Positions 7,047 to 15,954 of a stretch of DNA of 64,000 nt are shown piece after piece. The notes below the pieces were generated by a model. That model was not told the DNA's origin. It searched no databases and was given only the letters and a program-made list of their open reading frames with translations. Both the position numbers and the translations under genes were made by a program. Each line of letters begins with the position of its first letter. Position 1 is the stretch's first letter. The stretch spans positions 55,817-119,816 of the forward strand of contig JBOFJQ010000018.1 in assembly GCA_051656905.1 (NCBI GenBank). The letters are read 5' to 3'. This DNA is from JAGNZR01 sp051656905 (GTDB lineage: Bacteria > Fusobacteriota > Fusobacteriia > Fusobacteriales > Fusobacteriaceae).

Positions 7047-7805
7047 TTATTCTAATAAATTCTCTTCTAAAAAGCTATAGTAAGAGCTTCTAGTTACAAT
7101 GATATAATCTAGTATCCTGATATCTAATAAAGCTAAACTTTTCTTTAAAGATTGAGTTAGTTCAATATCACTTCTAGAAGGTTTATAGTTTCCACTGGGA
7201 TGATTATGAGCGATTATAATAGATTTGGCTTTGAGTTTAAAGCAGCTATTTAATACAGATGTAACATCAGTAGTATCTTCAAGAGAAGTATTGTATCTAT
7301 TAACTCTTTCAGCAATCTCTCTAGGATATATAGCAGAGCGATCTATAGTTCCTTTGAATAAAGACTCTGGTCTAAGTTCTTTATCGTTTATGACGTGATT
7401 AGCACTATCTAAGTAGAGAATGAAGAAGTGCTCTCTGGGTTCAAAACCTATTTCATTTTTGAGGTAAGGAGTTAAATCATTTCTAATATATTCAAGAAGA
7501 GTACTTTTACAGTTAATGGATATTTTAGACTGTGTAAAATGCTTTTTAAAAAGGTCTTTATTGATATCTGACAGAAACCTCAAAGAAGCTATCTGGGATT
7601 CATTTAAACCCATTTGAGAGAGCCTTAATTGGTCTGCTTTGATAACTTCTTCAAAGGTATTGAAAGTAGATATAAGTTTTTTACTAACTGATTGAGATGT
7701 AGTTTTAATTAAATTTAAATAAAAGTCTAATTTTTCATATTCATGGTAAAAAGCTGTAGATCCTATAGCATTATATTTTTCTACAAGTTCTTCTTTTCGA
7801 GACAT
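7047..7805 (-). CDS. radC: RadC-family JAB/MPN domain protein
   Basis: A 252-aa protein preceded by AGGAGG. The N-terminal region (about residues 25-80) has a helix-hairpin-helix-like segment (LISTFNTFEEVIKADQLRLSQMG, shortened form of the usual one). The C-terminal half is a JAMM metalloprotease-fold domain with the metal motif HNHPSG near residue 200 followed by SRSD (HxHPSG...SxxD). RadC proteins were once linked to DNA repair, but their function is unresolved and copies on mobile elements are common. It is transcribed away from the SIR2 gene and towards the putative rep gene. I take it as a mobile-element RadC because of this neighbourhood; the host should have its own copy elsewhere. Confidence 0.85.
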   Translation of the reverse strand: MSRKEELVEKYNAIGSTAFYHEYEKLDFYLNLIKTTSQSVSKKLISTFNTFEEVIKADQLRLSQMGLNESQIASLRFLSDINKDLFKKHFTQSKISINCKSTLLEYIRNDLTPYLKNEIGFEPREHFFILYLDSANHVINDKELRPESLFKGTIDRSAIYPREIAERVNRYNTSLEDTTDVTSVLNSCFKLKAKSIIIAHNHPSGNYKPSRSDIELTQSLKKSLALLDIRILDYIIVTRSSYYSFLEENLLE

Positions 7806-8026
7806 AATTAATCCTCCTATGGTTATATATGTACACTCTATAATATATAACTAAGGAAAGGATAAAAAGTTATAAGGTTAGCGGATTATATTAAAATAAA
7901 ATTTTTGTTCTATTTGTAATAAAGATATTGAATTTCTAAGCTTATTTTTAATGAAAAAAACATAACAACTAGAATTGTGTATCGTTTTAGTGTATAATAT
8001 ACTAAAAAATAATAAGAGGTATTTAC

Positions 8027-9625
8027 ATGGAATTTAGAGATTATATTCAAAATGAAATGAAAGAAGAGAATATTCCTGTACTTTTTATAGGTTCAGGAAT
8101 AACAAAAAGGTATTGTTTGATTGATGGCAAAACCCCACCTAATTGGGAAGAATTATTAAAAATTACTGTTTCTATTTACTCTTCTGAAGAATTTTATTAC
8201 GATTTATTAGAAAGAAGTATAGAAAGTGATATACCTATAGCTTTAAAATATCAAAAGATAGCTCAAAAGATAGAAGAAGAGTTTAATACACATGTTTTAA
8301 AAAAAGAATTAGTCAATAAAGAATATGAAAATGAAATTTTAAATCTATATAGAAAGGATACAAAATTATCCCCATTTAAAATATTTTTGAGTATTTTTTT
8401 TTCTAAAATAGAAATAACTAAAGAGCCAAATTTAGTAGAAGAAATAGAAAAATTAAAATCACTTGTAAAAAAATCATTAATAATATTAACAACAAATTAT
8501 GACCCGTTTTTAGAAACAATTTTCCCAGATTATAAGGTTATAAAAGGACAAGAACTAATAAGTAGTCGATGTGTAGCAAGTATTTTTAAAATACATGGTT
8601 GTATAAGTGATCCGAAAAGCATAGTTATAACAGAAGAAGATTATAAAAACATATCAAATAGAAAAAAAGTTTTAAATGCAAGATTAATTACTTTTTTTGC
8701 AGAACATCCAGTCTTTTTTTTAGGGTATTCGCTAGAAGATTTAAATATTCAAGAATTTGTGGATAATATATATTTTTCTTTTGAAGAAGAAAAAGAAACA
8801 GTAAGTAAAATTTCTAGAAAATTCATTGTTATAGAATGGAAAAAAGACGAAGAAAGAACGATAATTCAAGATACAACTTTTATGAAAAAATTTAGAATTC
8901 CTTTAAAAAAAATTGAGACAGATAATTTTGAAAAAATATTTTCAGAATTCAAAAGATTGAATATCAACATTAATATAAAAGAATTAGCATTAGTAGAAAA
9001 TATTTTTTTAGGAGCAGTGAAAGGAAATAAAAGTAATAATTTAAAAATGGTGAATGTTTCAGAAGCAACAGAAGAAAATATTCAACAAGATGTTATTATA
9101 GGGTATGGGGTAAACATGTTAAATTTAATTTATAATTCTGATACAAACTATTATGAGACAATTGGATATAAAAGCAAAGATATAATGATGAGTCCTGAAG
9201 ATTTTATGAAAGTATATTTACCAGACTTAATAAAAAGAAATCCGCGAGGAGTTCTTCCATTTATCAAATATTTTTCACAATGCTATAATGAAAGTGATAA
9301 ATATGATGATGAAATGATAAAAAGAGTATATTTGAAATTAAAAGCAGAATTAAATGCAGTTAAAGGAATAAAGGTTTTAGGAAATTATAAAAGTATAAGT
9401 CAATTATTAACTACAGAGCTATCAAATTCTAAAATAGAAAGCTACATTAAAAAGAATTATTTGGATGGAATTTTTAACGAAAAAGAAGTAATTAACTACA
9501 TAAAAAATGAATTAACTGCTAAAGGAAACTTAACTACTTTTTTAAGAAAACTAATTGCAATAGTGGATTATAAAAAATATTCTGATGAGAATATAGTAAA
9601 AAAATTAGAACAAATTTCAAAATAA
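8027..9625 (+). CDS. SIR2-domain defence protein
   Basis: A 532-aa protein with GAGGT upstream of ATG. The N-terminal ~300 residues form a SIR2-like NAD-binding domain: a glycine loop (FIGSGI, residues 20-25), LTTNYDPFLE near 155, KIHG near 188 (the catalytic-His motif) and LGYSLED near 231. Such SIR2_2-type proteins act in anti-phage systems as NADases that deplete NAD during infection. The remaining ~220 residues are mostly helical and unrecognised, and may sense the phage trigger. A terminator shared with the McrC-like gene follows. It stands alone, convergent to the restriction-modification operon, so it could be a one-gene system such as a DSR-type defence. Confidence 0.82.
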   Translation: MEFRDYIQNEMKEENIPVLFIGSGITKRYCLIDGKTPPNWEELLKITVSIYSSEEFYYDLLERSIESDIPIALKYQKIAQKIEEEFNTHVLKKELVNKEYENEILNLYRKDTKLSPFKIFLSIFFSKIEITKEPNLVEEIEKLKSLVKKSLIILTTNYDPFLETIFPDYKVIKGQELISSRCVASIFKIHGCISDPKSIVITEEDYKNISNRKKVLNARLITFFAEHPVFFLGYSLEDLNIQEFVDNIYFSFEEEKETVSKISRKFIVIEWKKDEERTIIQDTTFMKKFRIPLKKIETDNFEKIFSEFKRLNININIKELALVENIFLGAVKGNKSNNLKMVNVSEATEENIQQDVIIGYGVNMLNLIYNSDTNYYETIGYKSKDIMMSPEDFMKVYLPDLIKRNPRGVLPFIKYFSQCYNESDKYDDEMIKRVYLKLKAELNAVKGIKVLGNYKSISQLLTTELSNSKIESYIKKNYLDGIFNEKEVINYIKNELTAKGNLTTFLRKLIAIVDYKKYSDENIVKKLEQISK

Positions 9626-9780
9626 TCAATGGAAAATTTTTATAAAATAAAAAATATTTTAAGTTTTTAATTAATAAAAATATGAAAGATAGTTTAGGAT
9701 TAGTAAAAATAGTTATTAATAGATTTTATTAGTAGAGTTGTCTAATTAAAATTCCGAATAAAATTAGTATCTATAGATAA

Positions 9781-9804
9781 TTGGGCCTGTCCAAAAGTTT
9801 GTGT
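9781..9804. other. Possible insertion-sequence end remnant
   Basis: GGGCCTGTCCAAAAGTTTGT directly abuts the shared terminator and resembles the terminal inverted repeats of IS256-type (mutator) elements as I remember them. No transposase or second end is present in the window, so it is at best a remnant. Confidence 0.2.
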
Positions 9805-9846
9805 AAATCTCCAAGTTAAATTACATTTAACTTGGAGATTTTTTTA
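9805..9846. terminator. Shared terminator between SIR2 and McrC-like genes
   Basis: Perfect 17-bp stem AAATCTCCAAGTTAAAT / ATTTAACTTGGAGATTT with a 3-nt loop, followed by TTTTT on the plus strand. The convergent gene pair makes use from both strands likely. Confidence 0.85.
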
Positions 9847-9865
9847 TATGATATCTCTATTAATT

Positions 9866-11218
9866 TTAAAAATTTATCATACATTTTATAATTTCTTCAT
9901 ATTCTTTAGGAGAAAAAATTTCATTTTTTATATAATATTCAAAGACAATTTTAGCTGGTAAGTTAATCATTAATATATCTTGAAGTTCCACATCTCTTAT
10001 CCTTTTTAAAAAATCTACTGAAACTTTTCCATTATATTTAATTTCGTCATATGAAGTAGGAATCAAAAAAATATTTTTTCTAGCTTTATTTAGAAGGTCT
10101 GGGTGATTTCTAAAAGCTAATTCATAGAGATATTGTTTTCCAATAGATTCCATGCCAGGAAGTCCTGTTTCATCTTCCATATCTGGTCTGTAGTATTTAG
10201 CATCAAATATATAAAAAACACCTTCTCTCAACACTAATATATCTGGAATTAAAGTCTTAAAATTTTTTTTGAGACTAACTCCATTTTTATCCTCCCATTT
10301 AGGAGTCGAAATAAATTGACAATATTTTTCAAATTGGTTTCCCAATACCACTCCACAAGTTTTTTCCCAAACATTATAAAAAGAAGTAGTCCCATAAAAC
10401 AAAAGAGATTTTTCAGTTTTATGTCCTTCATTTTCTAAAAGTAACAAAAGAACTTTTAAGAGTTTAATTTTTCTTTCTGAAAACTGCTCTTGAAGTTCTT
10501 GATATATTTTTAAAATTTGGAATTCTAGATTTCCTAAATTTTCTTCCTCTACAAAAAAATTTAATACTACATAGTCTAGTTCTAGGAATTTTAAATTTTC
10601 AAAGTATTTACTCGCGATATTTAAGTAATACATATGTAATTTTTTTATATAGCTACTATTGTCTGCTTCTATTTCATGCGTATAATATTCTATATAAATA
10701 GGTTTATTTTTTTTTGATAAGTAAATTTCACACTCGTTAACTGTTTTTTCCCAATCTATTTCACCTTCGCCATTCAATTCGTATATCTCTTTATTATTTT
10801 CGTAAAGCCCATATTCTATATAATCAGAAATTAAGTAACTATATAGCGTAAATTTATTCATTGGTTGGGTAATATCTATTTCACCTATTGAAAAAAAAGA
10901 TGTTTCATTCAAACTTCTACTAAAATAGACTTTGAAAAGTTCTATAATTGATTTGGTTTTCAACTTTTTATCACATTTTTTCTCTTTTTCTATTTCTTCT
11001 TCAGAAAAATATTTAGGAAAAATTATACATAATGAATCATTCGTACAGATTATTCCTACATAATTAAAATAAAATTTAGAATCCCAATTTTTAAAAGTCT
11101 TTAATATATTATTTTTTAATAGTTCTAATTGCTGATTTTGAGTAAAAATATCTTCTAAGTGACTATAATCGACTTCTTCAAATTCTTTAAAGTAATATAT
11201 TTCAAATTTTTCTTCCAT
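9866..11218 (-). CDS. LlaJI/McrC-type restriction endonuclease subunit
   Basis: A 450-aa protein encoded two bases after the McrB-like GTPase. The N-terminal half resembles McrC/LlaJI adapters. The C-terminal part has a PD-(D/E)xK nuclease core: IPDILV near residue 322, then FDAKYY near 338 (the D-x-K). Together with the GTPase it should form a modification-dependent or sequence-specific GTP-driven nuclease. In LlaJI and BsuMI the equivalent R2 subunit is the nuclease and works with dedicated methyltransferases, which is what lies upstream here. It ends at the shared terminator with the SIR2 gene. Confidence 0.82.
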   Translation of the reverse strand: MEEKFEIYYFKEFEEVDYSHLEDIFTQNQQLELLKNNILKTFKNWDSKFYFNYVGIICTNDSLCIIFPKYFSEEEIEKEKKCDKKLKTKSIIELFKVYFSRSLNETSFFSIGEIDITQPMNKFTLYSYLISDYIEYGLYENNKEIYELNGEGEIDWEKTVNECEIYLSKKNKPIYIEYYTHEIEADNSSYIKKLHMYYLNIASKYFENLKFLELDYVVLNFFVEEENLGNLEFQILKIYQELQEQFSERKIKLLKVLLLLLENEGHKTEKSLLFYGTTSFYNVWEKTCGVVLGNQFEKYCQFISTPKWEDKNGVSLKKNFKTLIPDILVLREGVFYIFDAKYYRPDMEDETGLPGMESIGKQYLYELAFRNHPDLLNKARKNIFLIPTSYDEIKYNGKVSVDFLKRIRDVELQDILMINLPAKIVFEYYIKNEIFSPKEYEEIIKCMINF

Positions 11219-11220
11219 TA

Positions 11221-13224
11221 TTATTCCTTATTTATACTAGTTTCTTTTTTTAGCATTTCAGATGTCAATTTTTCATTGAAAATATTTTTTCCTAATTTAT
11301 ATGTTGTAACTAATTCAGAAAAACTTCTTAGTTTACTATCAAATATTTTACTTTTCCCAAGATGTCTAAGTACGTCATCAAAAAGATACATTAAAATTTT
11401 ACTTTCATAAATATTGTTATTAATCCAAAATGCTTGTTTATCACTTTCATTTTCAGTATCAAAATCCTCTGGTTTTACAAAAAAAGGAGCAAGAAGCCTA
11501 TCTTCTGGTATTTTTTCATTAAGAAGTGCATTATTAATAGTTTTTCTAAATTTATTCCATTCTACCTCTTGATAAACTTGTGTTCCATTCTCATTTTTTT
11601 CTTCTATTTTATATAGTTGAATAAAGTATTTCAAATCTTTTTTTCCAAATTTATCTGCATTTTCATCTAATCCGATGTATTGAAAATTCCATCGTCTCTT
11701 AAATGCACTATCCATAGGATACACTCCTTGATCTGCACTGTTCATTGTTGCCCAAATATACAAATTTGATGGAAGATATAATCCGTTATTCATTCCAATA
11801 GTTTCAGTAAAAATTTTTTCCCCAAGATTTTCTTTTAAAAATTTTTCTTGCTCTTCTGTCAAGGAAACCGGATATTCACTTTTCCCTGAGCCATCTCTAT
11901 CAAGTAACTGAAAAATATTACCAAAAACTCTATCAGCCCTAGCTCTATTTATCTCTTCAATTATAAGAATAAAATCACTTTCAGAATTTTTAAAAGCTTT
12001 AATAAGTTGTCTAAAGAGTGGCCCTGCTACATATTTATAATTTATGTCTTCATTTTGTAAATCGCAATCACTTTTTATTGGAACAGGTTTGTAAGCCCCT
12101 ATAAATTGTCCATAAGTATAACCGTCATAGAATGTCACTCGCTCTATGTTTTTTTTTATATCAATGGTTTCTAATTTTAAGAGATTACTTTTTCCTGTTC
12201 CAGGAGCTCCATAGATAATTCTTTGGTAAGAATATTTATCTTCTAATCTCAAGTTATAATCTATTTCCCCTAATTTTTCTTGAAGAATTATAGTATTTCC
12301 TTCTTCAATACTATATGCTACATTTTCAGTTATATTATATTTTATATCAACAGAATTCGATAAATCCTTATAATTTTCTAATCTTTTAAAATAATCTCCA
12401 AAGGGAATTATTTCTTTATCATCCTCAAATTTTGATTTTCTTAATTTTACTTCTTTGAATTTAGTTTCTATTTCTAAATAACAGTTTAAATTATCTCCCA
12501 GCAAAGAATGTAAAATTCTTAATGCCCCTTTTGCTTCTACAGAACTATTTACCTCAACTATACTTTGCCTATTAGCTTCTAGAATCTCATAAATTCCTTC
12601 TGTTGAGAATATTTTATCTTTTCCTGATATATCTTTAAGTAAATATTTTGAATCTTCCATTATAAAAGTTAAAGCATACGCCAATTTCATTTCATGTATA
12701 TTAGATGAATCTATTTTAGTTTTTGTAGGTATAAAAATAAATTCATACAAAATTTTAGTTATATTTGGAATATCTCTTATTAATGAATGAAAAATATCAA
12801 TATTTCTAGTAAAACTTATTTTTTTTGAATATCTATTTCCTCCAGTTCTTTCTATACTTCCACTTAATGGTTTAACAAACTCTATTTTTAGAATTTTCCA
12901 AACTAATTCTAACGCTACCAACAAAGCTTCATATTGATGTTTAAATAACCCATTTTTTTCTATTTCCTCTCTGAATTGATCATCAACTTTAATCCCGGAA
13001 TTTTTAAGATATTCCTCCAATTTTTTATAAACTTCTTCTTCAAATTTTATCATTGTATTCTTTTGTTCGATAACTTCTCTTGAATATTCAATATCAGTTT
13101 TTTTATCATTTGAAATCCATATTAGATAAACCAATGAAAGTAATTTCAAAGGATTAGGTATCGATGATTTTATTCCTAATTTTAAGTCTCTTATCTGACG
13201 ATTTTTTTCTGTATTTGGATACAT
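11221..13224 (-). CDS. McrB-like AAA+ GTPase of the restriction system
   Basis: A 667-aa protein preceded by AAGGAG. The first ~320 residues are a helical N-terminal domain of unknown specificity. The C-terminal half is an McrB-type AAA+ motor: Walker A GAPGTGKS near residue 340, Walker B ILIIEEINRA near 420, and the McrB-family signature region TMNSADQGV near 495 (the NxxD motif that gives GTP preference). It would translocate DNA and activate the downstream nuclease. A terminator and a separate promoter lie between it and the upstream C5-methyltransferase, so the restriction half can be expressed independently of the modification half. Confidence 0.85.
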   Translation of the reverse strand: MYPNTEKNRQIRDLKLGIKSSIPNPLKLLSLVYLIWISNDKKTDIEYSREVIEQKNTMIKFEEEVYKKLEEYLKNSGIKVDDQFREEIEKNGLFKHQYEALLVALELVWKILKIEFVKPLSGSIERTGGNRYSKKISFTRNIDIFHSLIRDIPNITKILYEFIFIPTKTKIDSSNIHEMKLAYALTFIMEDSKYLLKDISGKDKIFSTEGIYEILEANRQSIVEVNSSVEAKGALRILHSLLGDNLNCYLEIETKFKEVKLRKSKFEDDKEIIPFGDYFKRLENYKDLSNSVDIKYNITENVAYSIEEGNTIILQEKLGEIDYNLRLEDKYSYQRIIYGAPGTGKSNLLKLETIDIKKNIERVTFYDGYTYGQFIGAYKPVPIKSDCDLQNEDINYKYVAGPLFRQLIKAFKNSESDFILIIEEINRARADRVFGNIFQLLDRDGSGKSEYPVSLTEEQEKFLKENLGEKIFTETIGMNNGLYLPSNLYIWATMNSADQGVYPMDSAFKRRWNFQYIGLDENADKFGKKDLKYFIQLYKIEEKNENGTQVYQEVEWNKFRKTINNALLNEKIPEDRLLAPFFVKPEDFDTENESDKQAFWINNNIYESKILMYLFDDVLRHLGKSKIFDSKLRSFSELVTTYKLGKNIFNEKLTSEMLKKETSINKE

Positions 13225-13256
13225 TTTTAATCTCCTTATTTTCTGAGTTTACATTA

Positions 13257-13265
13257 ATTATAACA
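13257..13265 (-). promoter_or_regulatory. Extended -10 promoter for the McrB-like gene
   Basis: On the minus strand TGTTATAAT (TG plus TATAAT) lies 33 bases upstream of the ATG, directly after the terminator hairpin. No good -35 is seen, as is usual for extended -10 promoters. Confidence 0.45.
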
Positions 13266-13296
13266 AAAAAAGTTGCCTAAAAGCCAACTTTTTTTT
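13265..13296 (-). terminator. Terminator between modification and restriction genes
   Basis: On the minus strand, AAGTTGGC and GCAACTT-type arms with a short loop are followed by seven T. It overlaps the dcm stop codon. Confidence 0.65.
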
Positions 13297-14341
13297 AATA
13301 AATATCTTTTTTTATAACTTTAGCTATTTCTTCTGCTAAAATTGGTGGAACTGCATTTCCAACTTGTTTCATCTGCGAAGTTTTCGTTTTATAAAAGATA
13401 AAAGAATCTGGAAAAGATTGAAGTCTAGCTGCTTCCCTTACCGTAATTGCACGATTTAAATAGGGATGAGAAAATTCTCCAGAAGAAGGTGTATCAAATC
13501 TTGTAGTAACAGTCACTGAAACTTTATCTTTCTTCATTCGACACCAAGTACCACTGTAAATTGATTTTGTAAGTTCTTTCTGTGGTAACGATTCTTTCCC
13601 GCCTTCTGAAGGAATTAATTTTAATCTTCTAATAGCATCCTCTGAATGATTTGTAGCTAGATGATTATATAATTCAGACGATTTTCTCATCAACTTTTGA
13701 TATTCAGATTGAATTTCTATTCTATAACTTTGGATATTTTCTCCTTCTCCTGATTCTAAAAAAGCTAAATCACTAATTGCTTCCCAAATTGTAGTTTTCT
13801 TTCCATTCCCATCAGGAAGAGTTATTGGTTTATCCCCAATTTTTCCAAGAATAAATGCTCTCCTACGATTTTGTGGAACTCCAAAATTAGATGCATTTAA
13901 AATTTTTATGTCAAGAGAATAACCTATTTTTTCAAATAATTCCTTAATTTCATCTTTAAAATATCCTTTTTCAGATGTTAAAAGATTAGGAACATTTTCC
14001 ATCAAAAAATATGAAGGTTTTAAGTACGCCACTACATCTACAAAATACTTAAATAAAAAATTTCTCGAGTCATTAATTGATTTCCTATGACCTTTTTGAG
14101 AAAAACCTTGGCATGGTGGTCCACCTACAACCACACTAATATCTCCCTTATATTTTTTAAAAGTTCTTTCTATTTCTATTTCTGAAATATCCTTATTATA
14201 TACGTGAGTTTCTGGGTGATTCATTTGATACGAATATGCAATATTCTTATCCTTTTCAACTGCTGCCACTATCTCAAATCCTGCTGCTCGAAATCCATGA
14301 GATATTCCCCCGACTCCAGAAAAAAGATCTATAACTTTCAT
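13295..14341 (-). CDS. DNA (cytosine-5) methyltransferase
   Basis: A 348-aa C5-methyltransferase. Motifs in order: DLFSGVGGISHGF at the N-terminus (SAM binding), GGPPCQGFSQ near residue 75 (catalytic Cys), ENV near 114, then after the variable recognition region TVREAARLQSFPDSF and QVGNAVPP. The start overlaps the stop of the upstream amino-methyltransferase by four bases (ATGA), so the two are translationally coupled. The length is normal for the family. It should protect host DNA from the McrBC/LlaJI-like nuclease. The target is unknown. Confidence 0.93.
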   Translation of the reverse strand: MKVIDLFSGVGGISHGFRAAGFEIVAAVEKDKNIAYSYQMNHPETHVYNKDISEIEIERTFKKYKGDISVVVGGPPCQGFSQKGHRKSINDSRNFLFKYFVDVVAYLKPSYFLMENVPNLLTSEKGYFKDEIKELFEKIGYSLDIKILNASNFGVPQNRRRAFILGKIGDKPITLPDGNGKKTTIWEAISDLAFLESGEGENIQSYRIEIQSEYQKLMRKSSELYNHLATNHSEDAIRRLKLIPSEGGKESLPQKELTKSIYSGTWCRMKKDKVSVTVTTRFDTPSSGEFSHPYLNRAITVREAARLQSFPDSFIFYKTKTSQMKQVGNAVPPILAEEIAKVIKKDIY

Positions 14342-15057
14342 ATAATCTCTCCTTTTATTCTCAAATGAGAAATTCTAAAATATTCCTCTAATAATTCAAT
14401 ACCAATAAATCTTCTCTTTAACTTCGTTGCTACCGCTCCAGAAGTTCCACTGCCCATAAATGGATCTAATACAACATCATTTTCATTAGATAATAATTTT
14501 ATAAAAAACTCAATTAGTTTTTCCGGTTTTTGCGTTGGGTGCTTACCATGTGTTTTTTCTGATTTATTTATAGTTGAAGTTTCTATAAAGTCATGGATTG
14601 CTTTATTTTCATTATTAAAAGTTCCTGTTCTCTTCTTATAAGTAAAATAAATCCAACCTTCAACAGAATTAATAAAATGTAAATTCATATTTCTTGGCAT
14701 TGGATTAGTTTTGTGCCATATCCCCGTTGTTTTATAGTAGAATCCATGCTTTTCAGCAATTTCTATAATACTTTCAATTCGTATCAAAGACATAAAGACT
14801 AGCATTGATGCTCCAATTTTTGAAACTCTTCCCATTTCTTTAAAAAGTTTATCCATATGCTCATACCACTCTTTATATTCTAAATTGTCCCAACCTGCTC
14901 CTACAAAAAAATTTTCTCTCATTCTATTTAGATTAGTTTGCCTTTTCTTCATAAAACTTCCCAAATTATAAGGGGGGTCTGTTATTACTAAATCAACTGA
15001 TTTCTCTTCAATTAATTTAATTGCCTTTATACAATCATCGTTATATAACTTTATCAT
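14338..15057 (-). CDS. Beta-class amino DNA methyltransferase (N6-adenine or N4-cytosine)
   Basis: A 239-aa methyltransferase with GGAGG before ATG. The catalytic TDPPYN comes early (near residue 27) and the SAM-binding LDPFMGSGTSG comes late (near 200), the motif order of the beta class (M.HinfI, CcrM). HPTQKP precedes the latter. DPPY favours N6-adenine or N4-cytosine; the base cannot be told from sequence. It is the first gene of the operon and overlaps the C5-methyltransferase. Pairing an amino- with a C5-methyltransferase differs from LlaJI itself, which uses two C5 enzymes, and may point to an asymmetric target. Confidence 0.9.
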   Translation of the reverse strand: MIKLYNDDCIKAIKLIEEKSVDLVITDPPYNLGSFMKKRQTNLNRMRENFFVGAGWDNLEYKEWYEHMDKLFKEMGRVSKIGASMLVFMSLIRIESIIEIAEKHGFYYKTTGIWHKTNPMPRNMNLHFINSVEGWIYFTYKKRTGTFNNENKAIHDFIETSTINKSEKTHGKHPTQKPEKLIEFFIKLLSNENDVVLDPFMGSGTSGAVATKLKRRFIGIELLEEYFRISHLRIKGEII

Positions 15058-15377
15058 TATTCCTCCACCCTTTCTATTTTACTTTTTCTAAATTTAACAC
15101 TCTTTGTATATATTTTATTATTTTTTCTTCATAAACATATTTCTATATTTTTTCTACAGAATTAATTCTTATTCCATTTTTATTCAATGGGAATCATTCT
15201 TTTTCCATTCTAATATTATATCATGCAATAGGTCATCCTTCAATTAAATAACAACCTATTTTTCAATTTTAAAATTTCAACTAACAATAATTTTTTGCTA
15301 TTAAATATTCTTTCGCGTAAAAATATAACAAATACTGGTAGAATAAGTTTAATCTATGCTCGTTATAAAAATTTTAA
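15058..15377. other. Intergenic spacer without recognisable gene
   Basis: AT-rich sequence upstream of the modification operon. I see no ORF of note. It must contain the methyltransferase promoter on the minus strand, but none of the candidates is convincing. Confidence 0.4.
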
Positions 15378-15414
15378 AATAAAAATAACAAGGGATGACC
15401 TTGTTATTTTTATT
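15378..15414. terminator. Bidirectional hairpin near the element end
   Basis: Perfect 16-bp stem AATAAAAATAACAAGG / CCTTGTTATTTTTATT with a 5-nt loop. T-rich on both strands. No complete gene ends here, so it may be the terminator of a lost integrase or of ssrA read-through. Confidence 0.65.
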
Positions 15415-15442
15415 TATTCTTAACTTATTTGTGTTTATAAAA

Positions 15443-15463
15443 GTGTGCAACAATGTGTGCAAC
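15443..15463. repeat. GTGTGCAAC direct repeat next to ssrA
   Basis: Two exact 9-bp copies (GTGTGCAAC) separated by AAT, about 130 bases from the ssrA 3' end. They could be integrase arm sites or a remnant of an integrase 3' end. Confidence 0.45.
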
Positions 15464-15589
15464 CCACTTAATAATTTATATTATTTTATAACAAGTTGTA
15501 TAAAATAAATTTCATTCAATTCTCTAAAATCCTTATTTTTAAAGACTTTTAATTATCTATAACAACTTATAAAGCTTTTTAAAATTAGT

Positions 15590-15936
15590 TGGTGGAAGTG
15601 GCGGGAATCGAACCCGCGTCCAAAACTGTTAGTACTATAAGCTTCTACAAGCTTAGTCTACTATTTAACTTCGCGATACTTACTCCCGCAGACAGGGCTA
15701 AGTAAAGCTATCCTCTAAATTGTCCCCGAACCTTAGAGAAATCGATCCAGGTAATCTGTAGTTAGGTTATACCTCGTTTAGCCACTCTTACAGAAAAGAA
15801 GGACTAGAGGCAAGCTGGCATTATGCAGCTAAAGCGTAATTTTTGTTTCCATCTAAACGATGAGTTGACCTCTCACAGCGGTCAACCTGGCCTGCTACTT
15901 ATAGCAAAACAACCCTGTCGAAACCTTTGCACTCCC
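15590..15936 (-). ncRNA. ssrA: tmRNA
   Basis: A 347-nt one-piece tmRNA. The 3' end has a T-arm (GCGGG TTCGATT CCCGC) and acceptor strand CACTTCC followed by an encoded ACCA. The 5' end GGGAGTG pairs with the acceptor through one G-T wobble. The conserved GGTTTCGACAGG follows the 5' end. The tag reading frame at 15821-15850 gives GNKNYALAA then stop if GGA is the resume codon. It rescues stalled ribosomes with SmpB (24001-24447), and RNase R (24469-26574) degrades the tagged mRNA. The gene is intact and its 3' end forms the border of the accessory region, as at many tmRNA integration sites. Confidence 0.97.
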
Positions 15937-15954
15937 ACATTTTAATTACACTGT

